From Limnohabitans sp. T6-5 (GTDB lineage Bacteria > Pseudomonadota > Gammaproteobacteria > Burkholderiales > Burkholderiaceae_C), in the NCBI RefSeq assembly GCF_003063315.1, contig NZ_NERV01000002.1:434001-498000 (forward strand): a DNA stretch of 64,000 nt. The letters run 5' to 3'. This document shows positions 1-10,977 of the stretch, piece after piece (the first letter of the stretch is position 1; every line of letters begins with the position of its first letter). The notes under the pieces were generated by a model, which saw only the letters and a list, made by a program, of their open reading frames with translations, had not been told where the DNA came from and did not search any database. The translations under genes and the position numbers were made by a program.

Positions 1-65
1 GGGTCGGCGCTGGCTGGTTGGATGGTATGTCGGACACGCTCAGTGCCCTCCGGTGTGGCCATCAT
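1..65 (-). CDS. hflX: 5' end of a gene downstream of hfq, probably GTPase HflX (partial)
   Basis: Only the first codons are in the window. hflX is expected here because der-hfq-hflX is a conserved order in Burkholderiales, and HflX is a ribosome-associated GTPase that rescues stalled ribosomes. Two starts stay open to the window edge in different frames: a double ATG at 60-65, and a GTG at 35-37 preceded at good spacing by GGAGG. The first gives a longer product; the second has the better ribosome binding site. The sequence is too short to show any GTPase motif, so the name is an inference from gene order. Confidence 0.4.
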   Translation of the reverse strand, partial: MMATPEGTERVRHTIQPASAD

Positions 66-92
66 GACGCCACCACTGATGTCGAGAAGACA

Positions 93-338
93 TCAAGCGG
101 TGATTTCGCCCAGCTCGGGTGTGCTGAAGGTCACAGAACGTCCGGGAACTATGGTTGAAATGGCATGTTTGTAGACCATTTGCGTGACGGTGTTGCGCAA
201 CAACACCACGTATTGATCGAAGGACTCAATCTGGCCCTGGAGTTTGATGCCATTGACCAGATAGATCGATACCGGCACATGCTCGCGGCGCAATGCATTC
301 AGGAAGGGGTCTTGCAAAAGTTGACCTTTGTTGCTCAC
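93..338 (-). CDS. hfq: RNA chaperone Hfq
   Basis: An 81-residue Sm-like protein that forms hexamers and pairs small RNAs with mRNAs. The full Sm fold is visible: the N-terminal QDPFLNALR segment, the Sm1 strand region with VNGIKLQG and SFDQYVVLL, and the Sm2 signature YKHAIST whose KH pair lines the proximal RNA face. The C-terminal tail is very short (about ten residues after the Sm core), unlike the long tail of enteric Hfq. The start is a GTG at 336-338 with a GGAG site just upstream; reading further upstream adds 28 residues that do not look like Hfq. It lies 87 bp downstream of der in the same direction. Confidence 0.95.
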   Translation of the reverse strand: MSNKGQLLQDPFLNALRREHVPVSIYLVNGIKLQGQIESFDQYVVLLRNTVTQMVYKHAISTIVPGRSVTFSTPELGEITA

Positions 339-425
339 GATATTCTCCGTGTTCCGAAGTTGTAAAGGGCAGACCTTACCACAGGCCTGCAGGTGTCTTG
401 AATGGAAAACACAAATCCGCAAATT

Positions 426-1766
426 TCAAGAGGATTCCTTGTCTGCATACGGATTGGTGGAGGTTTTCATTTCGATCCTCAGTGGCGTTCCAGACAGATC
501 AAAGGCTTTGCGAAAGCGACCTTCCAGAAAGCGTTTGTAGGACTCTGTCACATGCTCCAGCGAGTTGCCGTGGATCACGATCACCGGTGGATTCATGCCC
601 CCTTGGTGGGCATAACGCATCTTGGGACGGAACATGCCACCGCGCTGAGGACTTTGAAACTGCACCGCCTCCAGCAGCAAACGCGTCAGGATAGGCGTGC
701 TCATCTTGATCATCGCGGACTTGTGCGCCTTGATGATCGAGCCCCACACCGGCCCCAAACCCTGGCGCTTTTTGGCCGAGATGAAGTGCATGTTGGCGAA
801 GCTCAAAAACGGCAAACGCGTTTCTATGGAGCGCTGCACCAGCTGACGTTGGTACTCGTCCACCGCATCCCATTTGTTGACGGCCAGCACCATGGCTCGA
901 CCACTTTCGAGCGCAAAGCCAGCAATGTGGGCATCCTGGTCGGTCACGCCCTGCTCTGCATCGAGCAGCAACAAGACAACATTGGCGGATTCAACAGCTT
1001 GCAGGGTTTTGACGACCGAAAATTTCTCAATGGCTTCAAAGACCTTGCCTTTGCGACGCAAACCCGCTGTGTCAATCAACTCGAACTTCTGGCCATCGCG
1101 CTCAAATGGCACACTGATCGCATCACGCGTTGTGCCGGGCATGTCAAACGCCACCAGCCGCTCTTCGCCCAACCAGGTATTGATCAGGGTGGACTTGCCC
1201 ACATTGGGTCGGCCCGCCACGGCGAGCTTGATGATCGAGGTGTCTACTTCGTACTCTTCGGGTTCTTCAGGCAGGTTCAAGGACTCCAGAGCCAGATCAA
1301 CCAAGCCACGAATGCCCTGCCCGTGCGCAGCCGAAATGGCCAGGACTTCACCAAAACCCAGTTCATAAAACTCGGTCAGCTGAATGCCTTCGCGCATGCC
1401 TTCGGCCTTGTTGGCCACCAGCAGGCAGGGTTTGCCAATTTTTCGCAGGTATTTGGCGATGTCGTGGTCTTGCGCAGACAAGCCCCCTCGTGCATCGACC
1501 ACAAAAATGACCACATCGGCTTCAGCCACCGCTTGCTGAGTCTGCTTGGCCATTTCCTTGTAGATACCGCTGCTGGCATCAGGCTCAAAGCCGCCCGTGT
1601 CAATCACGATGTATTCATGCTTGCCTTGCTTGCCCTGACCATAGTGTCGGTCACGGGTCAAGCCAGCGAAGTCGGCCACGATGGCGTCGCGACTCTTGGT
1701 GAGTCGGTTGAACAGCGTGGATTTGCCCACATTGGGGCGGCCCACCAGGGCCAAAACAGGTTTCAC
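426..1766 (-). CDS. der: Ribosome biogenesis GTPase Der (EngA)
   Basis: A 446-residue double-domain GTPase needed for maturation of the 50S ribosomal subunit. Two complete G domains are present: the first with [12 protein letters not shown] near residue 10, DTGGF and NKAE; the second with [12 protein letters not shown] near residue 186, DTAGL and NKWD. A C-terminal KH-like domain follows, ending in the basic KMRYAHQGG...PPVIVIHG region typical of the family. Length matches other Der proteins. It sits 19 bp downstream of bamB, the usual partner order in beta- and gammaproteobacteria, and precedes hfq. Confidence 0.97.
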   Translation of the reverse strand: MKPVLALVGRPNVGKSTLFNRLTKSRDAIVADFAGLTRDRHYGQGKQGKHEYIVIDTGGFEPDASSGIYKEMAKQTQQAVAEADVVIFVVDARGGLSAQDHDIAKYLRKIGKPCLLVANKAEGMREGIQLTEFYELGFGEVLAISAAHGQGIRGLVDLALESLNLPEEPEEYEVDTSIIKLAVAGRPNVGKSTLINTWLGEERLVAFDMPGTTRDAISVPFERDGQKFELIDTAGLRRKGKVFEAIEKFSVVKTLQAVESANVVLLLLDAEQGVTDQDAHIAGFALESGRAMVLAVNKWDAVDEYQRQLVQRSIETRLPFLSFANMHFISAKKRQGLGPVWGSIIKAHKSAMIKMSTPILTRLLLEAVQFQSPQRGGMFRPKMRYAHQGGMNPPVIVIHGNSLEHVTESYKRFLEGRFRKAFDLSGTPLRIEMKTSTNPYADKESS

Positions 1767-1785
1767 TTAAAAATTTTCCGATCCA

Positions 1786-2913
1786 TCATTCGGGGCGAAA
1801 TCCAAATACGCCCCCGGTGCGTGTTACCACCACCAAAATTTGTCCTGCCAGCACCGGACGGCCCATGATGGCACTGCCATCCGTGCTCAACCGCTGCAAA
1901 GCCTGACCGTCCTGTTTGGACAAGAAATGCACCCAACCATTGTCATCACCGAATGCCACCGAACGGTCCAGGACCACTGGGGCTGTCACTCCACGAAAAC
2001 GCAAGGCCTCCTGCGTCCAGGCGACTTGACCACCCGAACGCTGCCAGGCCACGACTTTGCTGTCGGACTCTGCGCCGTAAATCAGCTTGTCATCCCCATC
2101 AACGCCTTGGTGACCTTGCGCCGAGCGACTCCACAGGTTGGTTCCGCGGTTGCCATCAAGGCAGGCCACGGACGATTGAAAAGCACGGGCACAAACGGTA
2201 GTGCCCAATCGACTGACCCCGGCCACCATGTCAACCAGCCTTTCCACTTCGTTGGTACCTCGAGAAGCCCCCAACAAAGTTTCCCAGCGCACAACACCTG
2301 TTGTCGGATTCAAAGAAGCCAAACGTCCGCCCCAACCGGCCAACAAAGCATCCCCAAAAGGCATCAACAAACCGGCCTGCTTCAGGATCAGCGGATCGCT
2401 TGCACGTTGCTGCGTCCAGAGCTTTTGACCGGTCGCTCCGTCCAGGGCGGTCACCGCACGGTCTGCCGTCAATACAAACACCCGCTGACCAGCCACCACT
2501 GGCGGCGTGTATGACAAGGCCGACAAGGCATAGCGCCACAGCACTTTGCCCGCTTCCATGGCCACCACTTCGTTGTTGCCAGTGATCACCGCAAAGCGCT
2601 GACCATCACCCCCTACTCCGGCCTGAATGCTCGCATTCAGATTCAGACGCCAAATGTCCTTGCCGGTGTTGGCATCCAGTACAGCCACTTGGCCAGCCGT
2701 AGAGGCCACGGCCACTTGCGTCCCCTTGACCGAAGGGATCAAGGGCGTTGTGACTGAACCGATGCTGGTTTCCCAAAGTTTTTGAACCGTCAACTGTCCG
2801 GTGACCGTGGGCAAAGGGGCAGGCTTGGGTTTTTCAGGAGCACTCGAACAGGCTGCTGCCAAAACGGCCACCACAGCCAGCAAGGACCAACGCATGGACA
2901 TCCGATATTTCAC
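1786..2913 (-). CDS. bamB: Outer-membrane assembly lipoprotein BamB
   Basis: A 375-residue lipoprotein of the beta-barrel assembly (BAM) complex, anchored to the inner leaflet of the outer membrane. The N-terminus has a basic start, a hydrophobic stretch and the lipobox LAAAC with the lipidated Cys at residue 22. The rest is a series of PQQ-like repeats of an eight-bladed propeller (for example VAVLDANTGKDIWR, VTALDGATGQKLWT, VACLDGNRGTNLW). The start overlaps the stop of the upstream yfgM-like gene by four bases, which supports translational coupling and the chosen start. Confidence 0.95.
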   Translation of the reverse strand: MKYRMSMRWSLLAVVAVLAAACSSAPEKPKPAPLPTVTGQLTVQKLWETSIGSVTTPLIPSVKGTQVAVASTAGQVAVLDANTGKDIWRLNLNASIQAGVGGDGQRFAVITGNNEVVAMEAGKVLWRYALSALSYTPPVVAGQRVFVLTADRAVTALDGATGQKLWTQQRASDPLILKQAGLLMPFGDALLAGWGGRLASLNPTTGVVRWETLLGASRGTNEVERLVDMVAGVSRLGTTVCARAFQSSVACLDGNRGTNLWSRSAQGHQGVDGDDKLIYGAESDSKVVAWQRSGGQVAWTQEALRFRGVTAPVVLDRSVAFGDDNGWVHFLSKQDGQALQRLSTDGSAIMGRPVLAGQILVVVTRTGGVFGFRPE

Positions 2914-3581
2914 TTTTTGCTCTCCGAAACAGTCGCTGATTCAGGATCAACCCCCAAAGCATTGAGCTTGGCTTGAACCAGACGGCGGTAATCGGGGGTA
3001 TTGACCAGCATTGCCCAAGCCTTTTGGTAAGCCGCAATGGCTTCAGGCGCTTGGCCTTTGGCTTGCAGTACATCACCACGCAGATCATCGGCCAAGCCCG
3101 CCATGGCAGGTGTGAAATCCTGGCCCAAAGTCTTCAGGGCATCGTCGTAGGCTTTGGCATCCAGTTGCAAACCAGCCAGACGCAGACGGGCGATGTCACG
3201 GTAAGCCGGGTCTGAAGCGCTGGTCGACACCCAGCCGAGCGCATCGCGTGCCGCATCGGCTTTGCCTTGCGTCAGCAGGCTTTTGGCGGCCAGCAAACCC
3301 GCTTGCTGTGCAAATTGTGTCGATGCGAATTTGTCTTTCATGTCAGCGAAACTGCGCTCCACGCGCGACACATCGCCAGACGCCACTGCGCGCTCGACTT
3401 CGTCATAAAGAGCAGAAGCCTTGACCGCCTGACTGCGTTGCCAGTAGTGGTAGCCATTCCAGGCCGCATAACCGCCCAACGCAGCGATCAGCAGCCATGA
3501 AATCAGGTTGCCCCACGTCTTCCAGAAATGCTTGATCTGGTCGAGTTGTTCTTGTTCTTCAAGGTCGAGTGCATTGGCCAT
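2910..3581 (-). CDS. yfgM: YfgM-family periplasmic TPR protein
   Basis: A 223-residue membrane-anchored protein. One transmembrane helix lies at about residues 22-44 (WGNLISWLLIAALGGYAAW), followed by periplasmic alpha-helical repeats of TPR type rich in Ala. In E. coli the YfgM protein binds the SecYEG translocon and the chaperone PpiD, which fits its place between hisS and bamB. The N-terminal cytoplasmic segment DLEEQEQLDQIKHFWKTWGN is the hallmark of the family. It starts 24 bp after hisS and overlaps bamB by four bases. Confidence 0.9.
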   Translation of the reverse strand: MANALDLEEQEQLDQIKHFWKTWGNLISWLLIAALGGYAAWNGYHYWQRSQAVKASALYDEVERAVASGDVSRVERSFADMKDKFASTQFAQQAGLLAAKSLLTQGKADAARDALGWVSTSASDPAYRDIARLRLAGLQLDAKAYDDALKTLGQDFTPAMAGLADDLRGDVLQAKGQAPEAIAAYQKAWAMLVNTPDYRRLVQAKLNALGVDPESATVSESKK

Positions 3582-3605
3582 GGTGTATTTACTGCTGTGT
3601 GCGCA

Positions 3606-4934
3606 TCAAAGCGTGGATTGTAGGCTGTGGGCCCAAGTGGGCACTGTGGCCAAAGACTCGGTGCGCTGAGCACCCTGCCCGTCGCGCAGCGATTTGACCG
3701 CGACCTGGCCTTGCGCCAATTCTTCGGCGCCAAAGACCAAGGCAAAACGGGCACCTGAGCCATCGGCCTTCTTGAACTGGGACTTCATGCTGCCCATGCT
3801 GTCACCGCTGCCAGCGTGCATCTGGGCCGACACGCCTTGTGCACGCAAGGCTTGCAACACTTGCATGGCCACAGGCAAAGATGCAGCCTCTGGAACGATG
3901 GCGTAAACATCAGGCGCGATATCGAGCAAAGCATCGCCCTGCTCCTTGATGAGTTCGAGCACGCGCTCGACACCCAGCGCCCAGCCCACAGCGGGCGACG
4001 GCTTGCCGCCCACTTGTTCAATCAGGTAGTCGTAACGACCACCGCCACAGATCGTGCCTTGCGAGCCCAAGCTGGTGGTGATGAACTCGAACACCGTGAG
4101 GTTGTAGTAGTCCATGCCGCGCACAAGGCGCGGGTTGATGCTGTAGGCGACGCCATTGGCATCCAGAATGGCTTTGACCGCGTTGAAGTGCGCCAAAGAG
4201 GCTTCACCCAAAAAGTCGAGCAGACGCGGGGCCGACTCGACCACGCTTTGCATGGCCGGGTTCTTGGTGTCCAGAATGCGCAGCGGGTTGCTGTGCAGGC
4301 GGCGCTTGGCCTCTTCGTCCAGCACATCACTGTGCTTTTCGAGATGTGCGATCAGCGCTGCACGGTGGGCCTGGCGCTCGGCAGGTTGGCCCAGGCTGTT
4401 GAGTTCCAGTCGCACATCTTTCAGCCCCAACACTTTCCAAAGATCATTGGCCAGCAAAATCAGCTCGGCGTCGACCTCGGCACCACCAAAACCCAGCACC
4501 TCGGCACCGATCTGGTGGAACTGGCGGTAGCGGCCGCGCTGCGGGCGCTCATGGCGAAACATGGGGCCCATGTAATACAGGCGCTTGCCGCCTTCGTACA
4601 GCAAGTTGTGCTCCACCACGGCGCGCACCAAACCGGCCGTGCCTTCGGGGCGCAGGGTGAGCTGCTCGCCATTCAGGCGGTCTTCAAAGGAGTACATCTC
4701 CTTTTCGACGATGTCGGTCACCTCGCCCAAACCGCGCACGAACAGCGCAGTGGGCTCGACGATGGGCAGGCGCACATTGCGGTAGGCATAACGGGCCATG
4801 AGGCCGCGCACTTGGGCTTCCAGCCACTCCCAGCGCGCCGAGTCAGGCGGCAAGATGTCGTTCATGCCTTTGACGCCCGTCAGCTTCTGGGCTTTGGCCA
4901 CCTTGGGCGCTTGTTCTTTTTGAGGCTCGCTCAT
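3606..4934 (-). CDS. hisS: Histidyl-tRNA synthetase
   Basis: A 442-residue class II aminoacyl-tRNA synthetase that charges tRNA-His. Class II motif 1 lies in the first 100 residues ([22 protein letters not shown]), motif 2 around [17 protein letters not shown], and the histidine-specific motifs [13 protein letters not shown] and [14 protein letters not shown] are intact, with motif 3 [10 protein letters not shown]. The N-terminus carries a short basic leader before [13 protein letters not shown], where other family members usually begin, but the first ATG overlaps the ispG stop by four bases and is kept. Confidence 0.97.
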   Translation of the reverse strand: MSEPQKEQAPKVAKAQKLTGVKGMNDILPPDSARWEWLEAQVRGLMARYAYRNVRLPIVEPTALFVRGLGEVTDIVEKEMYSFEDRLNGEQLTLRPEGTAGLVRAVVEHNLLYEGGKRLYYMGPMFRHERPQRGRYRQFHQIGAEVLGFGGAEVDAELILLANDLWKVLGLKDVRLELNSLGQPAERQAHRAALIAHLEKHSDVLDEEAKRRLHSNPLRILDTKNPAMQSVVESAPRLLDFLGEASLAHFNAVKAILDANGVAYSINPRLVRGMDYYNLTVFEFITTSLGSQGTICGGGRYDYLIEQVGGKPSPAVGWALGVERVLELIKEQGDALLDIAPDVYAIVPEAASLPVAMQVLQALRAQGVSAQMHAGSGDSMGSMKSQFKKADGSGARFALVFGAEELAQGQVAVKSLRDGQGAQRTESLATVPTWAHSLQSTL

Positions 4935-6205
4935 TTTTTTTCAGTAGATCCGGAACCAAAACGGTTCTCAATGTAGTTTTCAACCAGCACCTGAAACTCT
5001 TGCGCGATGCCTTCGCCGCGCAAGGTCAGCCGCTTTTCACCGTCGATGAAGACCGGCGCAGACGGGGCTTCGCCCGTGCCCGGCAAGCTGATGCCAATGT
5101 CAGCGTGTTTGCTTTCACCCGGGCCGTTCACGATGCAGCCCATGACCGCCACCTTGAGGTTTTCCACCCCGGGGTAGCGCACACGCCAGATGGGCATCTG
5201 GGCGCGCAAAAAGTCGTCGATTTGCTTGGCCAGCTCCTGAAAGGTGCTGCTGGTGGTACGGCCACAGCCCGGGCAGGCCGTCACGCTGGGCACAAAAATG
5301 CGCAAACCCAACGACTGCAAGATTTCGGAGGCGATGACCACCTCTTGGGTGCGGGCTTCGCCCGGCTGGGGCGTCAGCGAGACACGGATCGTGTCGCCAA
5401 TGCCCTCTTGCAGCAAGACAGACAAAGCCGCGGCTGAAGCCACCGTCCCCTTGGTGCCCATGCCCGCTTCGGTCAGGCCCAGGTGCAGCGGGTAATCGCA
5501 GCGACGGCCCAACTCACGGTAAACCGAAATCAAATCCTGCACACCCGAGACCTTGCACGACAAGGCGATCTGGGCACCGTTCATGCCCATGGCCTCGGCG
5601 CGTTGCGCGGACGTGATGGCCGAGGTGATCAACGCTTCGTACATGACCTGGCGTGCCTCCCAGGGTGCTGCGCGCTGGCTGTTGACATCCATCAACTCGG
5701 CCAGCAATTCCTGATCGAGGCTGCCCCAGTTGACGCCAATGCGGATGGCTTTGTCATAGCGCATGGCCGCTTCGATCATCTGACCGAACTGCACGTCGCG
5801 TTTGTCGCCTTTGCCCACGTTGCCGGGGTTGATGCGGTATTTGGACAGCGCCTCGGCGCAGGCAGGATAGTCGGTCAGCAGGCGGTGGCCGTTGTAATGG
5901 AAGTCACCGATCAGGGGCACGTCAATGCCCATCTTGTCGAGCTGGTCGCGAATGTGCGGCACAGCCTCGGCAGCTTCGGGCGTGTTCACGGTGATGCGCA
6001 CCATCTCGGAGCCGGCAATCGCCAGCTCCTTGACCTGAATGGCCGTGCCAATCACGTCCACCGTATCGGTGTTGGTCATGGACTGCACGCGCACAGAGGC
6101 GCCGCCGCCCACAGTGACGACGCGCGAACCCCAGACCACTTTGGACTGACGACTCATGCGCTGAGCAGGCAACGCAATCGCAATGGGCATGGAAGGTGTT
6201 GTCAT
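4931..6205 (-). CDS. ispG: 4-hydroxy-3-methylbut-2-en-1-yl diphosphate synthase IspG
   Basis: A 424-residue iron-sulfur enzyme of the MEP pathway that converts MEcPP to HMBPP for isoprenoid synthesis. The N-terminal TIM-barrel half contains [17 protein letters not shown], and the [4Fe-4S] ligands are in the C-terminal half: [10 protein letters not shown] supplies two cysteines and [15 protein letters not shown] the third cysteine, with the conserved Glu next to it. It overlaps both rodZ upstream and hisS downstream by four bases, so all three are probably translated in coupled fashion. Confidence 0.97.
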   Translation of the reverse strand: MTTPSMPIAIALPAQRMSRQSKVVWGSRVVTVGGGASVRVQSMTNTDTVDVIGTAIQVKELAIAGSEMVRITVNTPEAAEAVPHIRDQLDKMGIDVPLIGDFHYNGHRLLTDYPACAEALSKYRINPGNVGKGDKRDVQFGQMIEAAMRYDKAIRIGVNWGSLDQELLAELMDVNSQRAAPWEARQVMYEALITSAITSAQRAEAMGMNGAQIALSCKVSGVQDLISVYRELGRRCDYPLHLGLTEAGMGTKGTVASAAALSVLLQEGIGDTIRVSLTPQPGEARTQEVVIASEILQSLGLRIFVPSVTACPGCGRTTSSTFQELAKQIDDFLRAQMPIWRVRYPGVENLKVAVMGCIVNGPGESKHADIGISLPGTGEAPSAPVFIDGEKRLTLRGEGIAQEFQVLVENYIENRFGSGSTEKK

Positions 6206-7158
6206 TCTTTCACCTCAAAACGTGCTACGGTGACCTTGGTGTGGGGCTTGAGGTCAAAGGGTTCACCTCGGTATTTGACCGTGACCCCATGAGCACGCCC
6301 CACCGTGACATTCATCGGTAAGGCATTTTTCACGCTCTTGGATTCACCCGCTTGCAAGACGCCGCTCCAGATCACCTGGTTTTGCCCACCGCGCACTTCA
6401 ATCCATGTCATATCGGAAGCCGAAAACACCAGTTCAGGCAGCGCGGAGGTCACGTTGGTCGCTGTGGAGCTGACTACAGGCGCTGCGGAGACCGGCTGGG
6501 GAGATGGCGCAGCTGTAGTCACAACAGCAACCCCAAGTTGCGCTGGGGGCAAGCCTGCAGGGTCTGAAGCCTGAGGCGACACATCGGTGGGCGGAAAAAC
6601 GGGTGCGGACAGTGAAGCATCAGGTTCACTCACCACCTTAGACTGTTCCGCGGGGCGGGACTTGAACCAGTCAGTCAGTGGACCGACCCATGGCCACTGC
6701 GACGGACCGGGAAGCCAAATGAGTGCAACAGTCAACACCAACATGACAGCCGCCACCCACAAGGCCTGGGGTGACAACACCCGTGCAGAGGCCGGATGCG
6801 AAACATTCAGGCTCATATCAGACAAGCTTGATTTCACAAGCAAATGACTGGCCTTCACATGATCAGATGCCTTGGGCAACAAGGCCAACATAGGGGCTGG
6901 ATCTGTCTGCAACTGACGACAGACACTGGCGGTCAAGGCCCGCACAAAAACAGGGCCTTTGGCGGGATCGTACTCATCGGCCTCAAGCGCCTCCAGTTGC
7001 CGAACCGAGACTTTCAAATTGACCGACAAAACCGCCAAGTGCACACCGGCCTTGATCCGGGCCGCACGCAGCAATTGCCCTGCAGTGACCGCTTCAGGGG
7101 CATCAGGCGGTGAAGGGGGCATCGAGCCTTCGTCAAGCTTTGGGGTTTCCGACATCAC
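6202..7158 (-). CDS. rodZ: RodZ-like cytoskeletal/HTH membrane protein
   Basis: A 318-residue protein of RodZ design, which links the MreB cytoskeleton to cell-wall synthesis. Residues of about 27-90 form a Cro/XRE-type helix-turn-helix ([20 protein letters not shown]...[12 protein letters not shown]), a single membrane helix follows at about residues 130-150 ([18 protein letters not shown]), then a Pro/Ser/Ala-rich periplasmic linker, and a C-terminal DUF4115 beta domain ([20 protein letters not shown]). It overlaps rlmN and ispG by four bases each. In many relatives pilF lies between rlmN and this gene; here it does not. Confidence 0.88.
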   Translation of the reverse strand: MMSETPKLDEGSMPPSPPDAPEAVTAGQLLRAARIKAGVHLAVLSVNLKVSVRQLEALEADEYDPAKGPVFVRALTASVCRQLQTDPAPMLALLPKASDHVKASHLLVKSSLSDMSLNVSHPASARVLSPQALWVAAVMLVLTVALIWLPGPSQWPWVGPLTDWFKSRPAEQSKVVSEPDASLSAPVFPPTDVSPQASDPAGLPPAQLGVAVVTTAAPSPQPVSAAPVVSSTATNVTSALPELVFSASDMTWIEVRGGQNQVIWSGVLQAGESKSVKNALPMNVTVGRAHGVTVKYRGEPFDLKPHTKVTVARFEVKE

Positions 7159-8300
7159 TGATCTCTTGGGTAATCAACAGAAGAAACAGGAACCAAGGCG
7201 ATGGTACGCTGCTGCGCGATTCGGTTGTGCACTTGTGTCCGGTCTTTGACATCTCCCGCCAGTTGCCCACAAGCGGCATCAATGTCGTCCCCACGGGTTT
7301 TACGCACTGTGGTCACCAGACCCGCATCCTGCAATTTCTTGGCGAACGCTTGGACACGCGCATTGGAGGAGCGCAGCAAACCCGAGGCGGGAAATGGGTT
7401 GAACGGGATCAAGTTGAATTTGCAGCGCAAACCCTGACGAGCATGTTTTTGAACCAAATCAATCAACTGTTCCGCATGCTCAGGCTGATCGTTCACACCC
7501 TCGAGCATGCAATATTCAAACGTGATGAAGTCACGCGGGGCATGCGCCAGGTAGGCAATGCACGCTTGCATCAGCTCATCCAGCGGGTATTTGCGGTTGA
7601 GCGGTACCAGGTTGTCACGCAGTGCATCATTGGGCGCATGCAGGGACACGGCCAGCGCCACCGGGCAATCGGCCGACAAACGCTCGATCATGGGCACCAC
7701 ACCAGAGGTGGACACCGTGACACGTCGCCGCGACAGACCATAGCCGTGGTCATCGAGCATGGTGCGCAAGGCGGGCACCAGGGCCGAATAGTTTTGTAGC
7801 GGCTCACCCATGCCCATCATCACCACATTGGAGATGACGCGTTCATCGGTTTTGAGGTATTTGCGCAAAAAGTGCTCGGCAAACCACAGCTGAGCCAGGA
7901 TTTCACCTGTCGTCAAGTTGCGGCTGAAGCCTTGATGGCCGGTGGAGCAAAAACGGCAACCCACTGCGCACCCGGCCTGCGAAGAAACACACAAGGTGCC
8001 GCGGTCGTCTTCGGGGATGAACACCGATTCGATGGCATTGCCATCGCCCACGTCAAACAGCCACTTGATGGTGCCGTCGCTGGAGATATGTTGGCTGATC
8101 ACGGGCAGCGCTGAGACATGCGCGTGCGTTTTGAGCTTCTGGCGCAAGGACTTGGCCAGATCACTCATCTGATCGAAATCAGAGGCGCCCCGCTGGTGAA
8201 TCCAGCGGAACAATTGGGTGGCCCGAAAGCGCTTTTCACCCAGACCGTCGCAAAAAACGGCCAGACCTTCCAGGTCGAATTCGAGAAGGTTGGCCGTCAT
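7155..8300 (-). CDS. rlmN: Dual-specificity rRNA/tRNA methyltransferase RlmN
   Basis: A 381-residue radical-SAM enzyme that methylates C2 of adenosine 2503 of 23S rRNA and A37 of some tRNAs. The cluster motif CxxxCxxC is seen in [12 protein letters not shown], followed by the SAM-binding region GMGEPLQN, and the conserved cysteine of the methyl transfer is in [15 protein letters not shown] near the C-terminus. The N-terminal HhH-like domain ([20 protein letters not shown]) is typical. It lies 32 bp after ndk and overlaps rodZ by four bases. Confidence 0.97.
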   Translation of the reverse strand: MTANLLEFDLEGLAVFCDGLGEKRFRATQLFRWIHQRGASDFDQMSDLAKSLRQKLKTHAHVSALPVISQHISSDGTIKWLFDVGDGNAIESVFIPEDDRGTLCVSSQAGCAVGCRFCSTGHQGFSRNLTTGEILAQLWFAEHFLRKYLKTDERVISNVVMMGMGEPLQNYSALVPALRTMLDDHGYGLSRRRVTVSTSGVVPMIERLSADCPVALAVSLHAPNDALRDNLVPLNRKYPLDELMQACIAYLAHAPRDFITFEYCMLEGVNDQPEHAEQLIDLVQKHARQGLRCKFNLIPFNPFPASGLLRSSNARVQAFAKKLQDAGLVTTVRKTRGDDIDAACGQLAGDVKDRTQVHNRIAQQRTIALVPVSSVDYPRDQ

Positions 8301-8332
8301 CGGGTCAAGGTCGCGCTGGAGCCGCGACGCGA

Positions 8333-8758
8333 TCAGCGCGCGTAAACGTTCATGCCGGGGAAGAAGAAAGCAACTTCAGCGGCAGCGGTTTCAGGAGCGT
8401 CAGAGCCGTGGACAGCGTTGGCATCGATGCTGTCTGCGAAGTCAGCGCGGATGGTGCCAGCGTCGGCTTTCTTGGGATCGGTAGCGCCCATCAGGTCACG
8501 GTTCTTGGCAATGGCGTTCTCGCCCTGCAGGGCTTGAATCATCACAGGGCCAGAAATCATGAAGTCGACCAAGTCCTTGAAGAAAGGACGTGCGCTGTGC
8601 ACAGCGTAGAACTGCTCGGCTTCGCCGCGTGACAGGTGGGCCATCTTGGCGGCAACCACTTTCAGGCCAGCAGCTTCAAAACGAGCGTAGATCTGACCGA
8701 TCACGTTTTTGGCAACTGCGTCGGGTTTGATGATGGAGAGTGTGCGTTCGATGGCCAT
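8333..8758 (-). CDS. ndk: Nucleoside diphosphate kinase
   Basis: A 141-residue enzyme that transfers phosphate from ATP to nucleoside diphosphates and balances NTP and dNTP pools. The sequence starts [15 protein letters not shown], has the phosphohistidine motif [10 protein letters not shown], and matches the usual family length. An upstream in-frame ATG at 8789-8791 would add eleven residues, but the ATG at 8758 is preceded by AGGAAA and matches family starts. It is the first gene of the minus-strand operon running to hflX; a TAGAAT hexamer at 8816-8821 (minus) could be its -10 box, but no good -35 is seen. Confidence 0.97.
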   Translation of the reverse strand: MAIERTLSIIKPDAVAKNVIGQIYARFEAAGLKVVAAKMAHLSRGEAEQFYAVHSARPFFKDLVDFMISGPVMIQALQGENAIAKNRDLMGATDPKKADAGTIRADFADSIDANAVHGSDAPETAAAEVAFFFPGMNVYAR

Positions 8759-8882
8759 GGTATTTCCTGAAATTAAAGTGTTTTTAAGCATTTTTGCCCT
8801 GCGGCAAAGCCCACTATTCTAACCTGAGCGAGACTGCCAAATGGCAGCGCGGGGCCACATGCCCCCACGATGAAAACCGAAA

Positions 8883-10094
8883 TCAACGGCTGCGCCCGGT
8901 GCCGCGTCCGCCTCGGCCTGTTCCGCCCGGGGCCTTTTTCAAGCGATTGAAGCTCTCGGCTCCAATGTACTTGGCTTCAGTCTTCGGTGCATCCGACTTC
9001 GCATGCAAGCCGGAGCCGCCCGGCGCCTGGTTGGGTTTGGCCGCTGGTTTGGCGCGCGGCACAGCCGAACCGGCCCTGCCCTGTCCGCCAGTACGGGGAC
9101 GGCGATCGTTACGGTCGGTTCTTGAAACCGGGCGCGCGGGCACGGCGCGCGGCCGGTCAAGGGTGCCCGCAGCACGCATCAGTGAGCGAATATCGGCTTC
9201 ATCAAGCTCCAGCCAGGCGCCACGGCGCAGTCCGTGTGGCAAAACCATGGCGCCGTAGCGGATGCGAATCAGGCGGCTCACGGCATGCCCGACCGACTCC
9301 ATCATGCGTCGTACTTCGCGGTTGCGGCCTTCCGAGATCGTCACGCGGTACCAGCAGTTGGAGCCCTCACCGCCACCGTCTTCGATGGAGCCGAACTGGG
9401 CCATACCGTCATCCAGCATCACACCGTCGAGCAGGCGTTGCTTTTCTTCCTTGCTCAATGCGCCAAGAACACGTACGGCGTACTCACGCTCGAGACCAAA
9501 ACGCGGGTGCATCAACTGGTTGGCCAATTCACCCGAGCTGGTGAACAGCAGCAAGCCTTCTGTGTTCAAGTCCAGACGCCCAACAGACTGCCATTTGCCG
9601 TTCATCAGGCGCGGCAACTTGCGAAAAACAGAGGGCCGGTTTTGCGGGTCATCGTGGCTCACGATTTCGCCAGCGGGCTTGTGATAAGCAATCACCCTCG
9701 CCGGTGGCGGATCAATGCGGATGCGGATCGGTTTGCCATTGACCTTGATCTGGTCGCCGTACTGAACGCGCTGACCGACGTGGGCCGGCTCGTTGTTGAC
9801 CACCACGCGGCCTTCGGCAATGAGTTTCTCCATCTCCAGGCGTGAGCCCATGCCCGCCTGAGCCAACACCTTGTGCAATTTGGGTGAGTCGACTTCAGGC
9901 GCCAACACCCGTTTGCCCAAATCAATGTCCGAGGACGGCTGGGCTGACTCTTCTTCGTCAAATTGTCCCGACACCACATCGGACAATTCGATGGGCTTGT
10001 AGATGATCTCAGCGGGCGCAGCCTTGGACTTGCGGGTGCGGGATTCTTCGGCACTGAGTGCGGTCGAAGCTGTGTCGTGTGTCTTGGAGTTCAT
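8883..10094 (-). CDS. rluB: 23S rRNA pseudouridine synthase RluB (RsuA family)
   Basis: A 403-residue pseudouridine synthase expected to modify U2605 of 23S rRNA. After a poorly conserved N-terminus, an S4 RNA-binding domain ([20 protein letters not shown]) is followed by the catalytic domain with [18 protein letters not shown], where the Asp is the nucleophile, and the [12 protein letters not shown]-like segment [16 protein letters not shown]. About the last 100 residues are a low-complexity Arg/Gly/Pro/Ala tail ending in [14 protein letters not shown], probably disordered and RNA-binding. It overlaps scpB by four bases. Confidence 0.92.
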   Translation of the reverse strand: MNSKTHDTASTALSAEESRTRKSKAAPAEIIYKPIELSDVVSGQFDEEESAQPSSDIDLGKRVLAPEVDSPKLHKVLAQAGMGSRLEMEKLIAEGRVVVNNEPAHVGQRVQYGDQIKVNGKPIRIRIDPPPARVIAYHKPAGEIVSHDDPQNRPSVFRKLPRLMNGKWQSVGRLDLNTEGLLLFTSSGELANQLMHPRFGLEREYAVRVLGALSKEEKQRLLDGVMLDDGMAQFGSIEDGGGEGSNCWYRVTISEGRNREVRRMMESVGHAVSRLIRIRYGAMVLPHGLRRGAWLELDEADIRSLMRAAGTLDRPRAVPARPVSRTDRNDRRPRTGGQGRAGSAVPRAKPAAKPNQAPGGSGLHAKSDAPKTEAKYIGAESFNRLKKAPGGTGRGGRGTGRSR

Positions 10095-10834
10095 GGATTC
10101 TCGGGTTCTTCGCCGTGCAAGGGGCTGGTGGATGTAGGAGGCTCGGAGGCGTCTGGATCAGTGGCATCCAAAGGCAAAACCGTGGGCAAGTGGGCCGCAT
10201 CATGCGGCTCGGGCTCATCAAAAGGCAAGGAGCCAGACACTTGCCCAATGGCCTCCTCCAGAGACAGCACCGGCTGAACGGGCTGCTCTTGCACCAATTG
10301 GGCCAAAGCCGAAGCCTGGCCATCAGCCTGCGTCAGCATGGGCAACTGGTCCAGCGACGACAGCCCCAGATCGTCCAAAAATTGACGCGTGGTCGCAAAC
10401 AACCCGGGGCGCCCCACCGTTTCACGGTGGCCGATGACCTCGACCCACCCTCGGTCTTCAAGTTGCTTGATGATTTGCGAACTGATGGTGACCCCGCGAA
10501 TGTCTTCCATGTCCCCCCGCGTGACCGGCTGCCGGTACGCAATGATGGCCAGGGTTTCCAGGACCGCACGGGTGTATTTGGGGGGCTTTTCCGGATGCAG
10601 GCGGTCGAGGTACTCACGCATCTCCGGGCGGCTTTGAAAGCGCCAGCCACTGGCCACGCAGGCCAGCTCCAGACCCCGTTGGGCCCATTCGAGCTGGAGT
10701 TCTTGCAGCATTTGCCGCAGGGTGTCGGCCCCGAGTGCATCGTCAAATAAGGTGCGCAGCTCGCGCAATGACAAAGGCTGGCCTGCAGTGAGCAGAGCCG
10801 TTTCCAGGACACGCTTGGCTTGCGCCGTATTCAT
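10091..10834 (-). CDS. scpB: Segregation and condensation protein ScpB
   Basis: A 247-residue kleisin-associated subunit of the SMC-ScpAB condensin, which compacts and segregates chromosomes. The two winged-helix domains are in the first 180 residues ([22 protein letters not shown] and [20 protein letters not shown], the latter a family hallmark, followed by [18 protein letters not shown]). The C-terminal 65 residues are acidic and of low complexity. scpB overlaps rluB by four bases; the scpB-rluB pairing is common in proteobacteria. Confidence 0.93.
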   Translation of the reverse strand: MNTAQAKRVLETALLTAGQPLSLRELRTLFDDALGADTLRQMLQELQLEWAQRGLELACVASGWRFQSRPEMREYLDRLHPEKPPKYTRAVLETLAIIAYRQPVTRGDMEDIRGVTISSQIIKQLEDRGWVEVIGHRETVGRPGLFATTRQFLDDLGLSSLDQLPMLTQADGQASALAQLVQEQPVQPVLSLEEAIGQVSGSLPFDEPEPHDAAHLPTVLPLDATDPDASEPPTSTSPLHGEEPENP

Positions 10835-10851
10835 GGTGTCTATCTTTCGGG

Positions 10852-10872
10852 AAAAAGACGCCTCACGGCGTC
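10852..10872 (-). terminator. Rho-independent terminator downstream of rluD
   Basis: On the minus strand the inverted repeat GACGCC - GTGA - GGCGTC is followed directly by TTTTT. It lies about 105 bp after the rluD stop and 18 bp before the scpB start, so it should end the rluD transcript and separate it from scpB-rluB. Confidence 0.75.
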
Positions 10873-10977
10873 AAAGGTGCAGAGGTGATGGCTGCTTCAA
10901 GCACTGAAACAAGCCCATTCTGGTGAGCTCAAACCCCTATGGCCAAGCTCTGGATGCGCCCAAACCGGATGATCGGC

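Noticed and set aside
402-1868. A 488-codon open frame on the plus strand
   Set aside because: Shadow of der on the other strand, continuing past its start into bamB; no domain and no ribosome site.
8793-8808. Hairpin TTTGCC/GGCAAA upstream of ndk as a terminator
   Set aside because: No T run follows on the minus strand; stem is short and AT-rich, so evidence is too weak.
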